DNA of 64,000 bases, from the NCBI GenBank assembly GCA_963762825.1, contig CAVXLZ010000001.1:62001-126000 (forward strand). The letters run 5' to 3'. The stretch comes from Miltoncostaea sp963762825 (lineage in GTDB: Bacteria > Actinomycetota > Thermoleophilia > Miltoncostaeales > Miltoncostaeaceae). Both the position numbers and the translations under genes were made by a program. Shown here in pieces: positions 1-8,137 of this stretch; within the stretch, counting starts at the first letter, position 1; the number at the start of each line of letters is the position of its first letter. The notes under the pieces were generated by a model, which ran no database searches, was not told where the DNA came from, and saw only the letters and a program-made list of their open reading frames with translations.

Positions 1-928
1 CGAAGTCAACCGTCTCCACGCCCTCCTCGCCCAGGGCCTCGACCATCGCCAGCATGCTGATCCACCCGAGGGTCATCAGGTCCTCGCGGGAGCGGTCGAA
101 CGCTCCGGCGTACGCGACGGCGCCGCCCCCGTCTCCCACCAGGGCGAGATCCCAGGCCACCAACGGGCCGCCCTCGATGCTCACCTCGATGAGGCGGGCC
201 CGGCCCTCGGCGCCCATCGCGGCGATCGCCCGCTCGGCGAAGCGGCGCCGGAGACCGGCCCCCGCGAGGAGGTTCGGTCCGTCGCCGGGGAAGTGCGCGA
301 CGTGGAAGTCGAGCAGGGTGCCGAGACGCGGCCCGATGTACGACCAGTCGGCCGACCATGCATGTGAGAGCGTGATGCCGCGATCGGCGGCCCGGCGGGC
401 GGCGCGACCGGCCTCTTTGCGGCGCTTGCGGAGCGACCGCGGAGGGTCGGAGAGGGTGAGCCGCCAGGTCTCGGTGGGGGTCAGCCGCACGTGGGGGATC
501 TGCGCGCGTAGCGCCTCGACCGCATCCTCGTCCGCGCAGAGGCCGTCGAGCAGGAGGATGTCCCCGGGCTCCGCCGCCATCGCCGACAGGAGCGCCGCGC
601 GCGCGGCCGCGTCCTCCGCCGGGGGCTCGATGTCGAACCAGGCGTCGGCGTGGCCGAGGTGGCGCACGATCCGGAGTCCGCCGCGCGAGACCGTCTCGAG
701 CGGCGACGCTGCGACGGTCTCGCCCCCGCGATCGATGATGATGCAGCGCGGCTCCACGTCCCGGCCCGCCTCGCGGCGCCACGCCTCGAGCCACGCGATC
801 CGGCGCAGAGGATCGGCCACCGGGCGCCGTCCGACCAGGTCGTCCCAGCCGGCGTCGGAGAGATCTGCGAGGACCCGGTCGCCGGAGGCACGAGACGTTC
901 CCAGGCCGCGCCCACCGTTCGCCGTCAT
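1..928 (-). CDS. FemAB/BioF2-like acyltransferase (CelD-type), 3' end outside window
   Basis: Reading the minus strand from ATG at 928 gives 309 open codons that run off the left edge, so the gene is partial at its 3' end. A GGGAG ribosome site lies about 5 nt before the ATG. The middle has the LRKRRKEAGRAARRA-type basic stretch followed by LLDFHVAHF and, further on, YAGAFDRS, a layout typical of the GNAT-like Acetyltransf_6 (BioF2/CelD/FemAB-like) family, whose members transfer acyl or aminoacyl groups during polysaccharide or cell-wall modification. It is divergent from the sugar epimerase at 1054 and lies at the edge of an exopolysaccharide region. The acceptor is unknown. A second member of the family is at 18179. 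Family assignment is by motif and pattern only. Confidence 0.7.
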   Translation of the reverse strand, partial: MTANGGRGLGTSRASGDRVLADLSDAGWDDLVGRRPVADPLRRIAWLEAWRREAGRDVEPRCIIIDRGGETVAASPLETVSRGGLRIVRHLGHADAWFDIEPPAEDAAARAALLSAMAAEPGDILLLDGLCADEDAVEALRAQIPHVRLTPTETWRLTLSDPPRSLRKRRKEAGRAARRAADRGITLSHAWSADWSYIGPRLGTLLDFHVAHFPGDGPNLLAGAGLRRRFAERAIAAMGAEGRARLIEVSIEGGPLVAWDLALVGDGGGAVAYAGAFDRSREDLMTLGWISMLAMVEALGEEGVETVDF

Positions 929-1053
929 CGCGCTCCCGCTCGTGCTCGACGGGGATCAGCCCCGCGCCTCAGCGTGTACGGTCTGAGGTCCGATCTGGTC
1001 CATCGGGACCCGGTCCCGGACGATCGAAAAGCATACCGACGAACGGGAGCACT

Positions 1054-2019
1054 GTGAGAACCATCATTGTCACTGGGGCCGCAGGTTATGTGGGCGGAAC
1101 GCTCACGCGGCGACTCCTCGCGGAGCCCGACACGTCCGTGATCGGCATCGATCTCTGCGAGATGGAGCACGGCGCCGAAGGGGTTCGGGAGATCCTCGAG
1201 CACCCGCGCCTCACGATGGTGCGCGCCGATGTCCGCGACACCGCCGCGATCGCTCCGCTCCTGTCGGGCGCCGACGGGGTCGTGCACCTGGCCGCCGTCG
1301 TCGGGGACCCCGCCGGCAAGCGCGATCCGGATCGGACCCGCGCCATCAACATCGACGCCAGCATCGCGCTGATCGACGCCAGCCGCGCCGCGGGCGTCGG
1401 GCACTTCATCTTCGTCTCCACCTGCAGCAACTACGGCGTCTCGGACACCGACACGCTGGTGACCGAGGACGGCGCGCTGAACCCCGTCTCGCTCTACGCC
1501 GAGACGAAGGTCGCCGTCGAGCGGCGCCTGCTCGAGGAGAAGGAGCTGCCGGCCACCGTGTGCCGGTTCGCGACCGTCTACGGGGTCGCCCCCCGCATGC
1601 GCTTCGACCTCACCGTGAACCAGTTCGCGATCGAGGCGCTGACCGACGGCGTCCTCGAGATCTACGGCGAGCAGTTCTGGCGCCCCTATGTGCACGTCGA
1701 GGATGCTGCCCGTGCCATCCAGCTCGTGCTCGCCAATCCCGACAAGAGCGCCGGCAGGGTCTTCAACGTCGGCAACTCCGATGAGAACTACACCAAGGGG
1801 ATGATGTACGAGCTCCTCAAGGAGCGCCTCCCGGAGCTGCGCGCCGAGTGGGTGACCATCAACGAGGATCCGCGCTCCTACAAGGTGAGCTTCCAGCGCA
1901 TCGCCGACGAGCTCGGCTACGAGACCACCTGGACCGTGCCGGCGGGGATGGATCAGATCATCGCCCAGGCCCGCCTGGGCGCCTTCCCGGACCCGGGGGC
2001 GCCCCGCTTCCGCAACTAA
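1054..2019 (+). CDS. NAD-dependent sugar epimerase/dehydratase (extended SDR)
   Basis: 321 residues, starting at GTG with GGGAG 4 nt upstream. The N-terminus carries the Rossmann NAD-binding loop TGAAGYVG (residues 7-14). A serine-rich segment (STCSNYG, near 127-133) and YAETK near 148-152 form the Ser/Tyr-x3-Lys catalytic set of extended short-chain dehydrogenases. Such enzymes epimerise, dehydrate or reduce nucleotide-activated sugars in the cytosol. The following genes encode sugar transferase, aminotransferase and nucleotidyltransferase, so it probably supplies a nucleotide sugar for surface polysaccharide. The exact substrate cannot be read from the sequence. A strong bidirectional hairpin follows the stop codon. 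Confidence 0.88.
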   Translation: MRTIIVTGAAGYVGGTLTRRLLAEPDTSVIGIDLCEMEHGAEGVREILEHPRLTMVRADVRDTAAIAPLLSGADGVVHLAAVVGDPAGKRDPDRTRAINIDASIALIDASRAAGVGHFIFVSTCSNYGVSDTDTLVTEDGALNPVSLYAETKVAVERRLLEEKELPATVCRFATVYGVAPRMRFDLTVNQFAIEALTDGVLEIYGEQFWRPYVHVEDAARAIQLVLANPDKSAGRVFNVGNSDENYTKGMMYELLKERLPELRAEWVTINEDPRSYKVSFQRIADELGYETTWTVPAGMDQIIAQARLGAFPDPGAPRFRN

Positions 2020-2023
2020 CGCT

Positions 2024-2075
2024 CCCACGCAGAGAGGCCCCCATCGAGCGCTCGATGGGGGCCTCTCTGCGTGGG
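2024..2075. terminator. Perfect 52-nt palindrome, bidirectional terminator
   Basis: Two 26-nt arms are exact reverse complements with no spacer; the left arm begins cccacgcagagaggccccc. It lies 4 nt after the stop of the epimerase gene and 27 nt beyond the stop of the convergent sugar transferase gene, so it can terminate transcription from both sides. There is no U-tract, as is common in high-GC actinobacteria. Confidence 0.8.
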
Positions 2076-2102
2076 GCGATCGCTCGTGGGGCGAGCTCAG
2101 GC

Positions 2103-3632
2103 TCAGGCGGCCCGGCTCATCTCGTCGATCGAGGCGTGCTGGAGGTTCCCGCCGAGCCGGCGGCTGCTGGGCTGACGGAAGGCGACGTGCCCGGCGAGCT
2201 CGCTCAGCTGGAGCTCTCCGCCCCGGAGCAGGGCGACGCCGGTCCACAGGATGCACTTCATGTCGAGGACCCAGCTCTGGTGATCGACGTAGTACTGGTC
2301 GATCACCAGCTTGGTCGGGAGCAGCGTGTTGAGGTAGAAGGCCTCGAAGTCATCGCCCACCAGGTGCTCGAACTCGGAGCGGTACCGGATCTGGCTGAGC
2401 CCCGTGATGCCCGGACGGACGGCGAGCACGCGACGGTAGGCCTCGTGGTGGGCCCTCACGTAGCGGGCGTCCTCGGGGCGGGGGCCGACGAAGCTCATGT
2501 CGCCCTTCAGCACGTTCCAGAGCTGGGGGAGCTCGTCGAGCTTGGAGTGCGCGAGGAAGCGACCCATGCGGGTGAAGCGCTCGTCCTGGCCCATGGTCAG
2601 GGCGGGACCCTTCGCCCCGTCGAACATCTTGCGGAACTTGAGCATCGGGAACGGCTCCTCGTGGCGACCGATCCGCTTGGCGCGGTAGAGGACCGGGCCG
2701 CGGGACTCGACCTTGATGGCCACGGCGAGCACGGCCCAGAGCGGCGCGGTGAGGATGAGCATGACCAGCGACAGGGCGATGTCCGTCGCCCGCTGGGCGA
2801 TGTCGGTGCCGCGCGCCGGCCGGTCGCCGCCCGCCACCACGACGGGGAGGCCCTCCAGGCGGCAGAGCGAGAGCGATCCCTGAAGGCCCTCGAAGAGGCG
2901 TGAGACCACGGCCACCTGCGCTCCGGCGGCCCGGCATGCGCTGACCGCTCCGAGCAGCTCTCGATCGGGCGATCCGATGAAGGAGAAGACCACGAGGTCC
3001 ACGGAGTGGGCCCGCACCAGGTGGTCGAGATCGGAGATGTCACCGAGCTGGGCGGCGTCGCGCGCGACTCCGCCGGTCGCGAGGCTCTGGTCATCGACCG
3101 TGCCGACGATGTCGAAGCCCCGGCGCCCCTCGGGGAGGGAGTCGATCAGGTGCTGCGCGATCTCGCCCGTGCCGACGATCAGCACCCGCCGCGGGCGATC
3201 GACCACGCGGTTGATGGCCACCGCGACCAGCCACGCCGTCCCGACGGCCGCCACCGCGAGGGCGAGGGCGTCCAGGGCGATCAGGCCCTCGAGCCTTCCC
3301 TGACCGACGATCGCAAGGAACATCGCGATCGTGAGCACCGCGCCGACCAGGTGGGCCGGGCGATAGCGTCGCACGAGCACCGATCCGCCGCGCTCGGCGG
3401 GCGGGACGGCCCATGCGACGACCGCCGCGCCCAGGATGCCGAGGGCTGCTCCGACCGTGAGGGCGACGCCGGTCGAGACCTCGGCGACCCAGGGGGCGAT
3501 GTTGGCCGTCACGAGTGCGGCGACGAGTGCCTGGGCGCCGCGCGCCACGAACGGGAAGCGCCGTCGGGAGCCCTTCTCGGAGGCCGCGGCGGTGAGGTGC
3601 TGGTCAGACGGGAATGCGGTGTGTGTGCTCAT
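2103..3632 (-). CDS. Polyprenyl glycosylphosphotransferase (initiating sugar transferase)
   Basis: 509 residues. The first 150 residues hold about four hydrophobic membrane segments; then RRVLIVGTGEIAQHL begins a CoA-binding-like Rossmann domain; the C-terminal 200 residues are a bacterial sugar transferase domain with a membrane-embedded helix, PMLKFRKMF, LDELPQLWNVLKGDMS and FVGPRPE. This WbaP/WcaJ/CpsE-type enzyme puts the first sugar phosphate on undecaprenyl phosphate at the inner face of the membrane and so starts repeat-unit assembly. The flippase, ligase-like domain and chain-length protein at 19-24 kb would act later in the same pathway. It has its own start some 118 nt beyond the aminotransferase stop on the same strand. 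Confidence 0.92.
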   Translation of the reverse strand: MSTHTAFPSDQHLTAAASEKGSRRRFPFVARGAQALVAALVTANIAPWVAEVSTGVALTVGAALGILGAAVVAWAVPPAERGGSVLVRRYRPAHLVGAVLTIAMFLAIVGQGRLEGLIALDALALAVAAVGTAWLVAVAINRVVDRPRRVLIVGTGEIAQHLIDSLPEGRRGFDIVGTVDDQSLATGGVARDAAQLGDISDLDHLVRAHSVDLVVFSFIGSPDRELLGAVSACRAAGAQVAVVSRLFEGLQGSLSLCRLEGLPVVVAGGDRPARGTDIAQRATDIALSLVMLILTAPLWAVLAVAIKVESRGPVLYRAKRIGRHEEPFPMLKFRKMFDGAKGPALTMGQDERFTRMGRFLAHSKLDELPQLWNVLKGDMSFVGPRPEDARYVRAHHEAYRRVLAVRPGITGLSQIRYRSEFEHLVGDDFEAFYLNTLLPTKLVIDQYYVDHQSWVLDMKCILWTGVALLRGGELQLSELAGHVAFRQPSSRRLGGNLQHASIDEMSRAA

Positions 3633-3749
3633 GCGTCAAAGGTAGGCCGGGAGGGGCCACCCACGCGCGGGTCGGTCGGTTAGGTCAGGCCTGGCCCTCG
3701 GTGGAGTTCCGCCGACCCCCGCCCGCGGGTAGCGCCCCGCCGGCGCCCC

Positions 3750-4889
3750 CTAGCGAGCGTGCGTGCCGACCTCGGCCGGGAAGAGAGCGAGCACCCGATC
3801 GACGTCGGAATCGTCCATCGCCGGGTAGAGCGGCAGCGTCACCTCTCTGCGCGCGTAATCCTCGGTGAGGGGGAGCGGATCCTGGGGCTGGAACACCTTG
3901 AAGGCGTGGACCGGCTGGTAGTGCACGCTGGTCTGCACCCCGGCCTCGGCGGCACGGGCACGGACGTCCTCGCGGGCCTCGTCGCTCGGGGTGACGAGGG
4001 GGAGGATGTGGCAGGAGCTCATCTCGTCGAGCTCCTGGGAGAAGGGGATGAACCCCGACTCGGGGCTCTCCGCAAGGCCGCTGCGGTACCGGCCGACGAG
4101 CTCGCGGCGTCGCTCGAGCATGGCGGGCAACTTGCCCAGCTGCACCAGCCCGAGGGCCGCCTCCAGCTCGCTCGGGCGATAGTTGTAGCCGCGCTCGACC
4201 ACGTCGTAGCCGCTCGCATGGCCGCGCTCACGGTCCCAGCTGGTGGCCGTCATGCCGTGCGCCCGCAGCAGGCGCATGCGCGCCACCAGGCGCTCGTCGT
4301 CCGAGGTGGCCATGCCCCCCTCGCCGGTGACGAGGTTCTTGTTGGAGAAGAACGAGAAGCACGAGATGTCGCCGAGGGAGCCGGCCGGCCCCTCGGGCGA
4401 GCGTGCGCCCGGGGAGTGCGCGGCATCCTCCACCAGGGCGAGCCCGTGGCGGTCGCACAAGGCGCGAAGCGCGACCATGTCGGCCACGTATCCGCCGTAG
4501 TGGACCGCGCAGATGGCCTTTGTCCGCGGTCCGACGAGGGCACGGACGGCCTCGGGATCGATCAGGGGAGTCTGCGCCGAGACGATGTCGGCGAAGATCG
4601 GCGTCGCACCCGTGTAGGCCACGGCGTTGGCCGTCGCGACGAAGGTCAGCGACGGGACGATCACCTCGTCGCCGGGTCCCAGATCGAGCGCGGCGAAGGC
4701 GAGGTGGAGTGCGGCCGTGCAGGACGACGCCATCACGCCGTTGCCGGAGCCCACGAATGCGGCGAACTCGCCCTCGAAGCGGGCCGTCCGCGGACCCATC
4801 GTGAGCCAGCCGGAGCGGACGACGTCGGCGACCGCCTGGGCCTCGGCCTCGTCGAAGCTCGGGGCGGAGAGGGGGAGCTGCTCGCTCAC
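3750..4889 (-). CDS. DegT/DnrJ/EryC1/StrS-family sugar aminotransferase
   Basis: 379 residues, start GTG at 4889, which overlaps the TGA of the upstream nucleotidyltransferase by 4 nt (GTGA), so the two are translationally coupled. Family marks are SGWLTMGPRTARFEGEFA near the N-terminus, VEDAAHSPGA, and the PLP-lysine segment FFSNKNLVTGEGG. These PLP enzymes aminate keto-sugars bound to a nucleotide. With the neighbouring nucleotidyltransferase it likely builds an amino sugar for the surface polymer. A continuous 678-codon frame makes it look fused to the nucleotidyltransferase, but that is produced by a one-base insertion upstream, not by a real fusion. Confidence 0.9.
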   Translation of the reverse strand: MSEQLPLSAPSFDEAEAQAVADVVRSGWLTMGPRTARFEGEFAAFVGSGNGVMASSCTAALHLAFAALDLGPGDEVIVPSLTFVATANAVAYTGATPIFADIVSAQTPLIDPEAVRALVGPRTKAICAVHYGGYVADMVALRALCDRHGLALVEDAAHSPGARSPEGPAGSLGDISCFSFFSNKNLVTGEGGMATSDDERLVARMRLLRAHGMTATSWDRERGHASGYDVVERGYNYRPSELEAALGLVQLGKLPAMLERRRELVGRYRSGLAESPESGFIPFSQELDEMSSCHILPLVTPSDEAREDVRARAAEAGVQTSVHYQPVHAFKVFQPQDPLPLTEDYARREVTLPLYPAMDDSDVDRVLALFPAEVGTHAR

Positions 4890-5699
4890 GCGATCACCCC
4901 GTGGGGCGCAAGCAGCTTGTCGCGGATCTTCTCGAAGTCGTCGATCGCCTGCTGGTAGTCCGAGTGGCGACCGATGTCGAGCCAGTAGCCCTCGAAGGGG
5001 TAGCCGGCGACCCGTCGCCCATCGGCGAGCAGGCGCCCGATCAGGGTGGGGATGTCGAGCTGCTCGCCCGGCGTGATGTAGTCGAGCGCCTCGGGCTCGA
5101 AGACGTAGACGCCCATCGAGACGGTCGAACTCGATCTCCGGCTTCTCGCGATAGCTCGTGATCTCGCGCGCCGCGCCAACGCTCTCGCCGAGGTCGAGGA
5201 CCCCGAACTCGACTTTGATCGGACGGCGCATCACCGCGATCGAGAGCACCGCACCGCTCTCCTCGTGGGCTGCCACCAGATCTCCGAAGCGCAGCGTGGT
5301 GAGCAGGTCGCCGTTCATGACGATCAGGCGGCGCGAGCGCACCTCCTGCGGCAGGAACGCGAGCGGGCCGACGGTGCCGAGGGGAGTGCTCTCCTGGATG
5401 TAGCCGACATCCATCCCGTAGCGCTCGCCGGTGCCGCAGTAGGCGCGGATCAGGTCGGCCATGTGGCCGACCGCGAGGGTGGCCTCGTTCCATCCCTGGG
5501 CGTGGAGCTGCTGGAGGAGCACGTCGATGATCGGCCCGTCGCCCAGCGGCATGAGCGGCTTCGGGAGGACGGATGTGAACGGGGCGAGGCGCGTGCCCTT
5601 GCCCCCTGCCAGGATCACAGGGGAGGGAAGCCCTCCGGGGTTGCCGGAGTCGTGCCGTGTGCCGCTGATCGACCGTGACTGCGCCGCGTCCGTGCTCAT
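4886..5699 (-). pseudogene. Sugar-1-phosphate nucleotidyltransferase, frame broken by one inserted base
   Basis: The start is ATG at 5699 with AGGAG 6 nt upstream. Residues 1-191 read well: ILAGGKGTRLAP (nucleotide loop), LPKPLMPLGD, MNGDLL, ending SYREKPEIEFD. One extra base at 5123-5124 then shifts the frame; removing it continues directly as VSMGVYVFEPEAL and ends GVIA at 4886, giving a normal 270-residue NTP_transferase protein. The C-terminal part contains YPFEGYWLDIGRHSDY, typical of the family. It would activate a sugar-1-phosphate for the epimerase and aminotransferase. Because the codon pattern is intact on both sides, a sequencing error is more likely than decay. Confidence 0.85.
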
Positions 5700-5823
5700 G
5701 TGTCTCCTCTCATCGGGCGAGGCCGCCCCCGGTCCGCAAGTGGGCCGGTGGGTCGACTTCGCTTTCCCGATTGCGTGTGGGCTCACACTGGCACGGCACC
5801 GCCGAACCGGGAACGGGTCGCAG

Positions 5824-5843
5824 GCATAGTCCCATGACTATGC
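5824..5843. promoter_or_regulatory. Inverted repeat between divergent polysaccharide genes, candidate operator
   Basis: GCATAGTC and GACTATGC are exact 8-nt reverse complements around a 4-nt spacer. The site lies 125 nt upstream of the nucleotidyltransferase start (minus strand) and 80 nt upstream of the deacetylase start (plus strand), in an AT-richer patch. This is the layout of a transcription-factor operator; no regulator gene adjoins it, so the cognate protein is unknown. Confidence 0.45.
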
Positions 5844-5923
5844 GTTTGTACGGGTATCCAGATGCTTTCATGAACGCACTCCGCACGAGCCCACGGCCGT
5901 CGGAAACCGGACGGGAGGGCGCG

Positions 5924-7042
5924 ATGGGGCCAGCATCGGAGATCGTAGGGGGGCCGGTCGCCTCCCCACCGGCTCACGGCGGGTTCCGCCTCAGGGGGGC
6001 GACCCGACGCATCGGCCTCGCCGGCCTCGCCGGGCTCACGCCCGCCCCCGTCACCGACGCCCTCTGGGGGCGCGATCGCCTGACGGTGCTCGCCTATCAC
6101 CGCATCCTCGATCCCGCGGAGTCGGGCGGGCTGGAGTTCGATCCGGGGGTGGTCAGCGCCACGCCGGAGATGTTCGAGCGTCAGATGCGCCATGTCGCCC
6201 GGAACTTCAGCGTCATCGGCCTGTCCGATCTGGACGACCACCTCGCCACCGGCCGCGCCCTGCCGGATCGTCCCGCGCTCATCACCTTCGACGACGGCTA
6301 TCGCGACAACTACGACGCGGCCTTCCCGGTCCTGCGGGCGATGGGCCTTCCCGCCGTGATCTTCCTGATCACCGGGGCGATCGGGACCGACCGGGTGATG
6401 TGGTGGGACGAGCTGCCCTACCTGCTCGCGAACACCGCGCTGTCGCGGGCCGAGCTGCCGCTGGTCGGGGTGCGGGAGCTGGCGGCGGGGCCGGACCGCG
6501 CCGCGCTTCGAGCGGACCTCCTGCGCGCCCTCAAGGAGGTTCCCGACGAACGCCGAGCCACGGCGATGGAGGAGTTGCGCGTGGCGCTCGGCGTGGCCGC
6601 CCCCCGCCTCTCCTCGCCGCTCTTCATCGGATGGGACGAGGTCGAGGACCTCGTGGCGCACGGCGTGGAGTGCCAGCCCCACACGGTGGATCACCCGCTC
6701 CTGACCCGGGTCAACGACCGGCGCGCCCGCGACGAGGTGGCGCGCTCCGCCGCGGACATCGCCGAGCGGACCGGGCGCACGGCGCGGGCGTTCGCCTACC
6801 CGAACGGCAGCTACGACGCCTCGACCCTCGATGCCCTCCGGGCCGCCGGCATCTCGATCGGGTTCACCATGCGCTTGGGCCCCTGCAGGGCTGCCGCGGT
6901 GGGGAGCTCTCCGCTCGAGATCCCACGGGTCGCCCTGGAGGGTCGCGACACGTGGGACCTCTTCCGGCTGAAGGTCTCGGGCGTCGTCTCGACCGTCTTC
7001 CGCGCCGCACGCTGGCGGCCGGGGAGGTCGCGCCGCTCGTGA
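5924..7042 (+). CDS. Polysaccharide deacetylase (NodB domain)
   Basis: 372 residues. I chose ATG at 5924 because GGGAGG lies 6 nt before it; an upstream in-frame ATG at 5834 has no good ribosome site. The NodB signature is ITFDDGYRDNY (about residue 120), followed by PHTVDHPLLT and YPNGSYD, which supply the metal-binding Asp/His residues. The protein has no clear signal peptide. NodB enzymes remove N- or O-acetyl groups from polysaccharide, or act on lipid-linked precursors. The stop overlaps the next gene by 4 nt (GTGA), so the two are probably coupled. Confidence 0.88.
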   Translation: MGPASEIVGGPVASPPAHGGFRLRGATRRIGLAGLAGLTPAPVTDALWGRDRLTVLAYHRILDPAESGGLEFDPGVVSATPEMFERQMRHVARNFSVIGLSDLDDHLATGRALPDRPALITFDDGYRDNYDAAFPVLRAMGLPAVIFLITGAIGTDRVMWWDELPYLLANTALSRAELPLVGVRELAAGPDRAALRADLLRALKEVPDERRATAMEELRVALGVAAPRLSSPLFIGWDEVEDLVAHGVECQPHTVDHPLLTRVNDRRARDEVARSAADIAERTGRTARAFAYPNGSYDASTLDALRAAGISIGFTMRLGPCRAAAVGSSPLEIPRVALEGRDTWDLFRLKVSGVVSTVFRAARWRPGRSRRS

Positions 7043-7950
7043 GCGGGACGCTCGGGGCATCGGAGCGCGAGGCGCCCTCCCTCCGACTGCGGGCATCGGC
7101 CATCGCGGCACCCGATGGCGGCCTGCTGCTGTTCGCCGGGGTCTGCCTCGCGCTGGCGGTGGTCATCTACGTGCTCGCGCTCGGGGCGGACGACCTGCTG
7201 CGCGCCGACGCGAACCTGCGCTTCCCGCAGATCGTGGGCGACTGGCGCCTGCGCGACGACGCCTCGCAGGCCTTCTCGCGCGGGTCCGGGGTGGCCTTCA
7301 TCTGCGCGGGGGCGCTCCTGCTCGCCGGCAGCCTGGCGGGGGGGATCGGTCGCGCCGGGATCGTCGCCGCAGTGGTCGGCGCGGGCCCGCTGGCCGGGTG
7401 GGCCCTCAGCGGGCTGCTGGCGTCGACCGACCCGGTCGGGGGAGAGGCCCTGCGCGCCACCGAGGGGGCCTTTCCGAGTGGTCACGCCACGATTGCCCTC
7501 TCGCTCGGGCTCGGTCTCGTCGTCGCCCTGCCGGCGCGCGCCCGCATCCTCGGCGGAATCGCCGCCGTCGCCGTCGCGGCGTGCGTCGCGGTGGCTGTGG
7601 TCGCGCTGGGGTGGCACTACCCCAGCGACGTCGCGGGCGGGTTCCTCGTGAGTCTCGCCGGGGCGGCGGTCGTCGTGGCGATCGCGGCCCCCGATCGTCC
7701 AGCCCTCGCGGGAGGGGGCTCCATCCGGTCGTCGGTCGCACTGGCGAGCGGAGCCGTCGCCGTCGCCGCGGCGATGGGGGTCGCGGGGCTCGCGCTGCTG
7801 CCCGATGAGTCCGCTGGCGGGTTCGTCGATGCGCACCCGCGGTTCATCGCCTACGTCGCCACCACCACCCTCCTGGTCGTCGCAGGTGTCGCCATCTTCG
7901 CCCTCATCCTCGGGGCCGCCCGCCGCCGCGGACAATCCATCAAAATCTAA
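7039..7950 (+). CDS. PAP2-family membrane phosphatase
   Basis: 303 residues, GTG start overlapping the deacetylase stop. It has six or more hydrophobic segments. The phosphatase motifs FPSGHAT (about residue 145) and LGWHYPSDVAGG (about 190) are motifs 2 and 3 of type 2 phosphatidic acid phosphatases; motif 1 (K-x6-RP) is not obvious, which lowers certainty about activity. Such enzymes dephosphorylate lipid phosphates, including undecaprenyl pyrophosphate recycled during polysaccharide synthesis, on the outer membrane face. Coupling to the deacetylase gene suggests both act on lipid-linked glycans. Confidence 0.82.
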   Translation: MSGTLGASEREAPSLRLRASAIAAPDGGLLLFAGVCLALAVVIYVLALGADDLLRADANLRFPQIVGDWRLRDDASQAFSRGSGVAFICAGALLLAGSLAGGIGRAGIVAAVVGAGPLAGWALSGLLASTDPVGGEALRATEGAFPSGHATIALSLGLGLVVALPARARILGGIAAVAVAACVAVAVVALGWHYPSDVAGGFLVSLAGAAVVVAIAAPDRPALAGGGSIRSSVALASGAVAVAAAMGVAGLALLPDESAGGFVDAHPRFIAYVATTTLLVVAGVAIFALILGAARRRGQSIKI

Positions 7951-7962
7951 CAACAACGCGTA

Positions 7963-7991
7963 TTGACTCACCGCGGACCCATGGACATACT
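7963..7991 (+). promoter_or_regulatory. Sigma-70-type promoter for the beta-helix gene
   Basis: TTGACT (7963-7968) and CATACT (7986-7991) are separated by exactly 17 nt. The site begins 12 nt after the PAP2 stop and would give a leader of roughly 140 nt before the TTG start at 8138. Confidence 0.6.
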
Positions 7992-8137
7992 CGGCCCCGC
8001 CAATCGAACGGCATGACCGTGTGGTGCGCCTCAGACCCGTCCGGTGGCGGGTCCGCTGGAGGCGAGCAGTTCGGTGGTGGCTCTCGCCACCGCCCTCGCC
8101 GCGCCGATTGCTCCGTGCCCAACGAAAGGACGCCGAC

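Noticed and set aside
6..915. Two minus-strand and two plus-strand frames at the left edge
   Set aside because: The coherent protein is in a third minus-strand frame that starts at 928 and runs off the edge; the others are its shadows.
3750..5786. Continuous 678-codon frame suggesting a nucleotidyltransferase-aminotransferase fusion
   Set aside because: The joining region is nonsense; a single inserted base near 5123 moves the first gene into the frame of the second. The real boundary is the GTGA overlap at 4886-4889.
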